From Sympetrum striolatum (taxonomy: Eukaryota > Arthropoda > Insecta > Odonata > Libellulidae): DNA of 64,000 nt. The notes under the pieces are model-generated. The model had not been told where the DNA came from. It saw only the letters and a program-made list of their open reading frames with translations, and did no database searches. Positions 62,776 to 64,000 of this stretch are shown here, in pieces. Location: NCBI GenBank assembly GCA_947579665.1, contig OX388351.1:55622939-55686938 (forward strand), written 5' to 3'. Positions within the stretch are counted from its first letter, which is position 1; each line of letters opens with the position of its first letter. The translations under genes were made by a program, and so were the position numbers.

Positions 62776-64000
62776 TTCTTTATTTTTCGCTTCATTTTAT
62801 TAACTCCTATGGTTTTATTCACATATTATCTCAGCACACCCATAAATCTCTTTGTTTATGTAAAACTGGTTACTACTGGTGTGGTGGTATAACCCTACTA
62901 ATGTGGTAGCTTCACTTACTTTCCTGGCTAAATTCGCTTTTCAGCTGTCATATTCGCTGTCTGAACGTCGAGGCAATTTCGTTGGACTCACTCTTTTTAC
63001 GGCCTCTGGGTAGAATAACCACGATGTGAGGAGCAAGAGGCTAATAACAGATAGTCGTGGCTTTTGTATTACGCAACAATTTAACTCGAAAAAGTAACTA
63101 ACAAATTACTAACACAACTCATATCACCTCACGACAAAGAACGAAAAAGCGGGCTCTAACTAGGGGCTTACAGTCTATATAAACACTCTTGGCCTGAGTT
63201 ACTTTCATGTCAGTTGTATCTATCATAAACATCTTCAATCATTCATTAAATTAAATCTTCAAAGTAACTTAATTTTCGGTTTGCTTATGAGTAAGATACT
63301 CGTGCTAAAAGAAATTGGTACAAATCATTTAAAGTTAACTTTCTACTTAAAAAGACTTATATCTATTGAAAGAAAAATAATTTTGCAAGAATTTAATAAG
63401 CACAAATGGAGGATAAGCAAAAGGTGCATTAAAAGCTACAGGATAATTTAACATTGTCCGAAAATCTATAAATTAAATGTGAGGAATTGATCAACCATTT
63501 CATTTGACGAGTAAAAGTATGATTTTGAATTTTGCGATATCATTTAAAATATCCTTACAGAAAATTAGTTATTCCTGCCAACTAATGCACACTTTAAATC
63601 GCTCAGAGGGATTGTAAATATTTTAAGTTGCAACAATAAAGAATGTAAGCTTTATTAGATTATGAGCAATTGAATTTCGAACATTTCACAAAAACGATAG
63701 CTTTCAATAGTAAAGGACAGTGTTTGGTACAAATGTAATTGTCCACAATTCAATAATCAGGGGAGTCCATAAGGTATTTGTGGATTTACAGAAACTTGCA
63801 GGAATAATAATTGTAAAGCAGGTCCATAATGAATGACGGAGGAACATTGCGGATTTTAGGCTGTGGAATTAGGCTCCGGAATTGGGCACCCAAGGGAATG
63901 TTGATATTACGGAGTTGTGCATAGAATGCTTTGTTGAGAAGAGGATGAAAGATACGGTGTTCGTGGAAGTTCTGGGGACGAAAGGGCACGGCACCTGGTT
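62776..64000. other. Unassigned AT-rich sequence
   Basis: No supported gene. The minus-strand frame at 63786-63989 has no recognisable domain. The window ends inside unassigned sequence. Confidence 0.4.

Overview
The window looks like nuclear DNA of a eukaryote, most likely an arthropod. It is strongly AT-rich and has no densely packed open reading frames, no operons and no Shine-Dalgarno-spaced genes. It is littered with decayed eukaryotic transposable elements: non-LTR retrotransposons, a hAT element, Helitron-like elements, MITEs and tRNA-derived sequences. The style of the reverse transcriptases (RTs) points to arthropods; I cannot name the species. I found no confident host protein-coding gene. 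Almost every open frame is under about 130 codons, overlaps frames on the other strand, or lies in a repeat. The best host-exon guess is a weak one on the minus strand at 4537-4785.

Layout. 1-5.3 kb: unassigned AT-rich DNA with a tRNA-like fragment near 1.64 kb and an AT hairpin at 2.88 kb. 5.35-5.69 kb: minus-strand RT relic. 6.06-7.21 kb: a GT microsatellite, a tandem repeat of about 300 bp units, and a retroelement-style 3' end with an (ATT)n tail. 13.18-13.60 kb: plus-strand relic of the C-terminal part of an RT of similar type. 14.54-14.76 kb: tRNA-derived SINE. 19107-21742: a hAT transposon with a perfect 8-bp target-site duplication, a broken transposase C-terminus and a foreign B-box array inside it. 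26.2 and 46.6 kb: two copies of one MITE family. 39.17-45.67 kb: Helitron territory, with a short Helitron (39173-39902), an inverted B-box array element (about 40055-41240) and a long Helitron (43304-45671) containing a second array in the opposite orientation. 47.05-49.08 kb: a 5'-truncated CR1-group LINE with a nearly intact RT (one premature stop). 55.3 kb: a lone hAT-like terminus. 60.0 kb: a tRNA-Gly-like gene with four bases missing from the anticodon arm. 62.12-62.31 kb: an 88-bp-arm hairpin MITE. 62.7 kb: another tRNA-like sequence.

The most notable observation is a periodic module that occurs in three places: inside the hAT element, as a stand-alone inverted element, and inside the long Helitron. 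Each is a series of roughly 150-176 bp monomers, and nearly every monomer carries a tRNA T-arm/Pol III B-box motif (GGTTCGATNCC). The motif stays conserved while the spacer diverges, and in several units it can form a small stem-loop whose stem changes in a compensatory way. The elements do not act as a pathway; they record successive insertions, with the array module moving between or being captured by different element classes.
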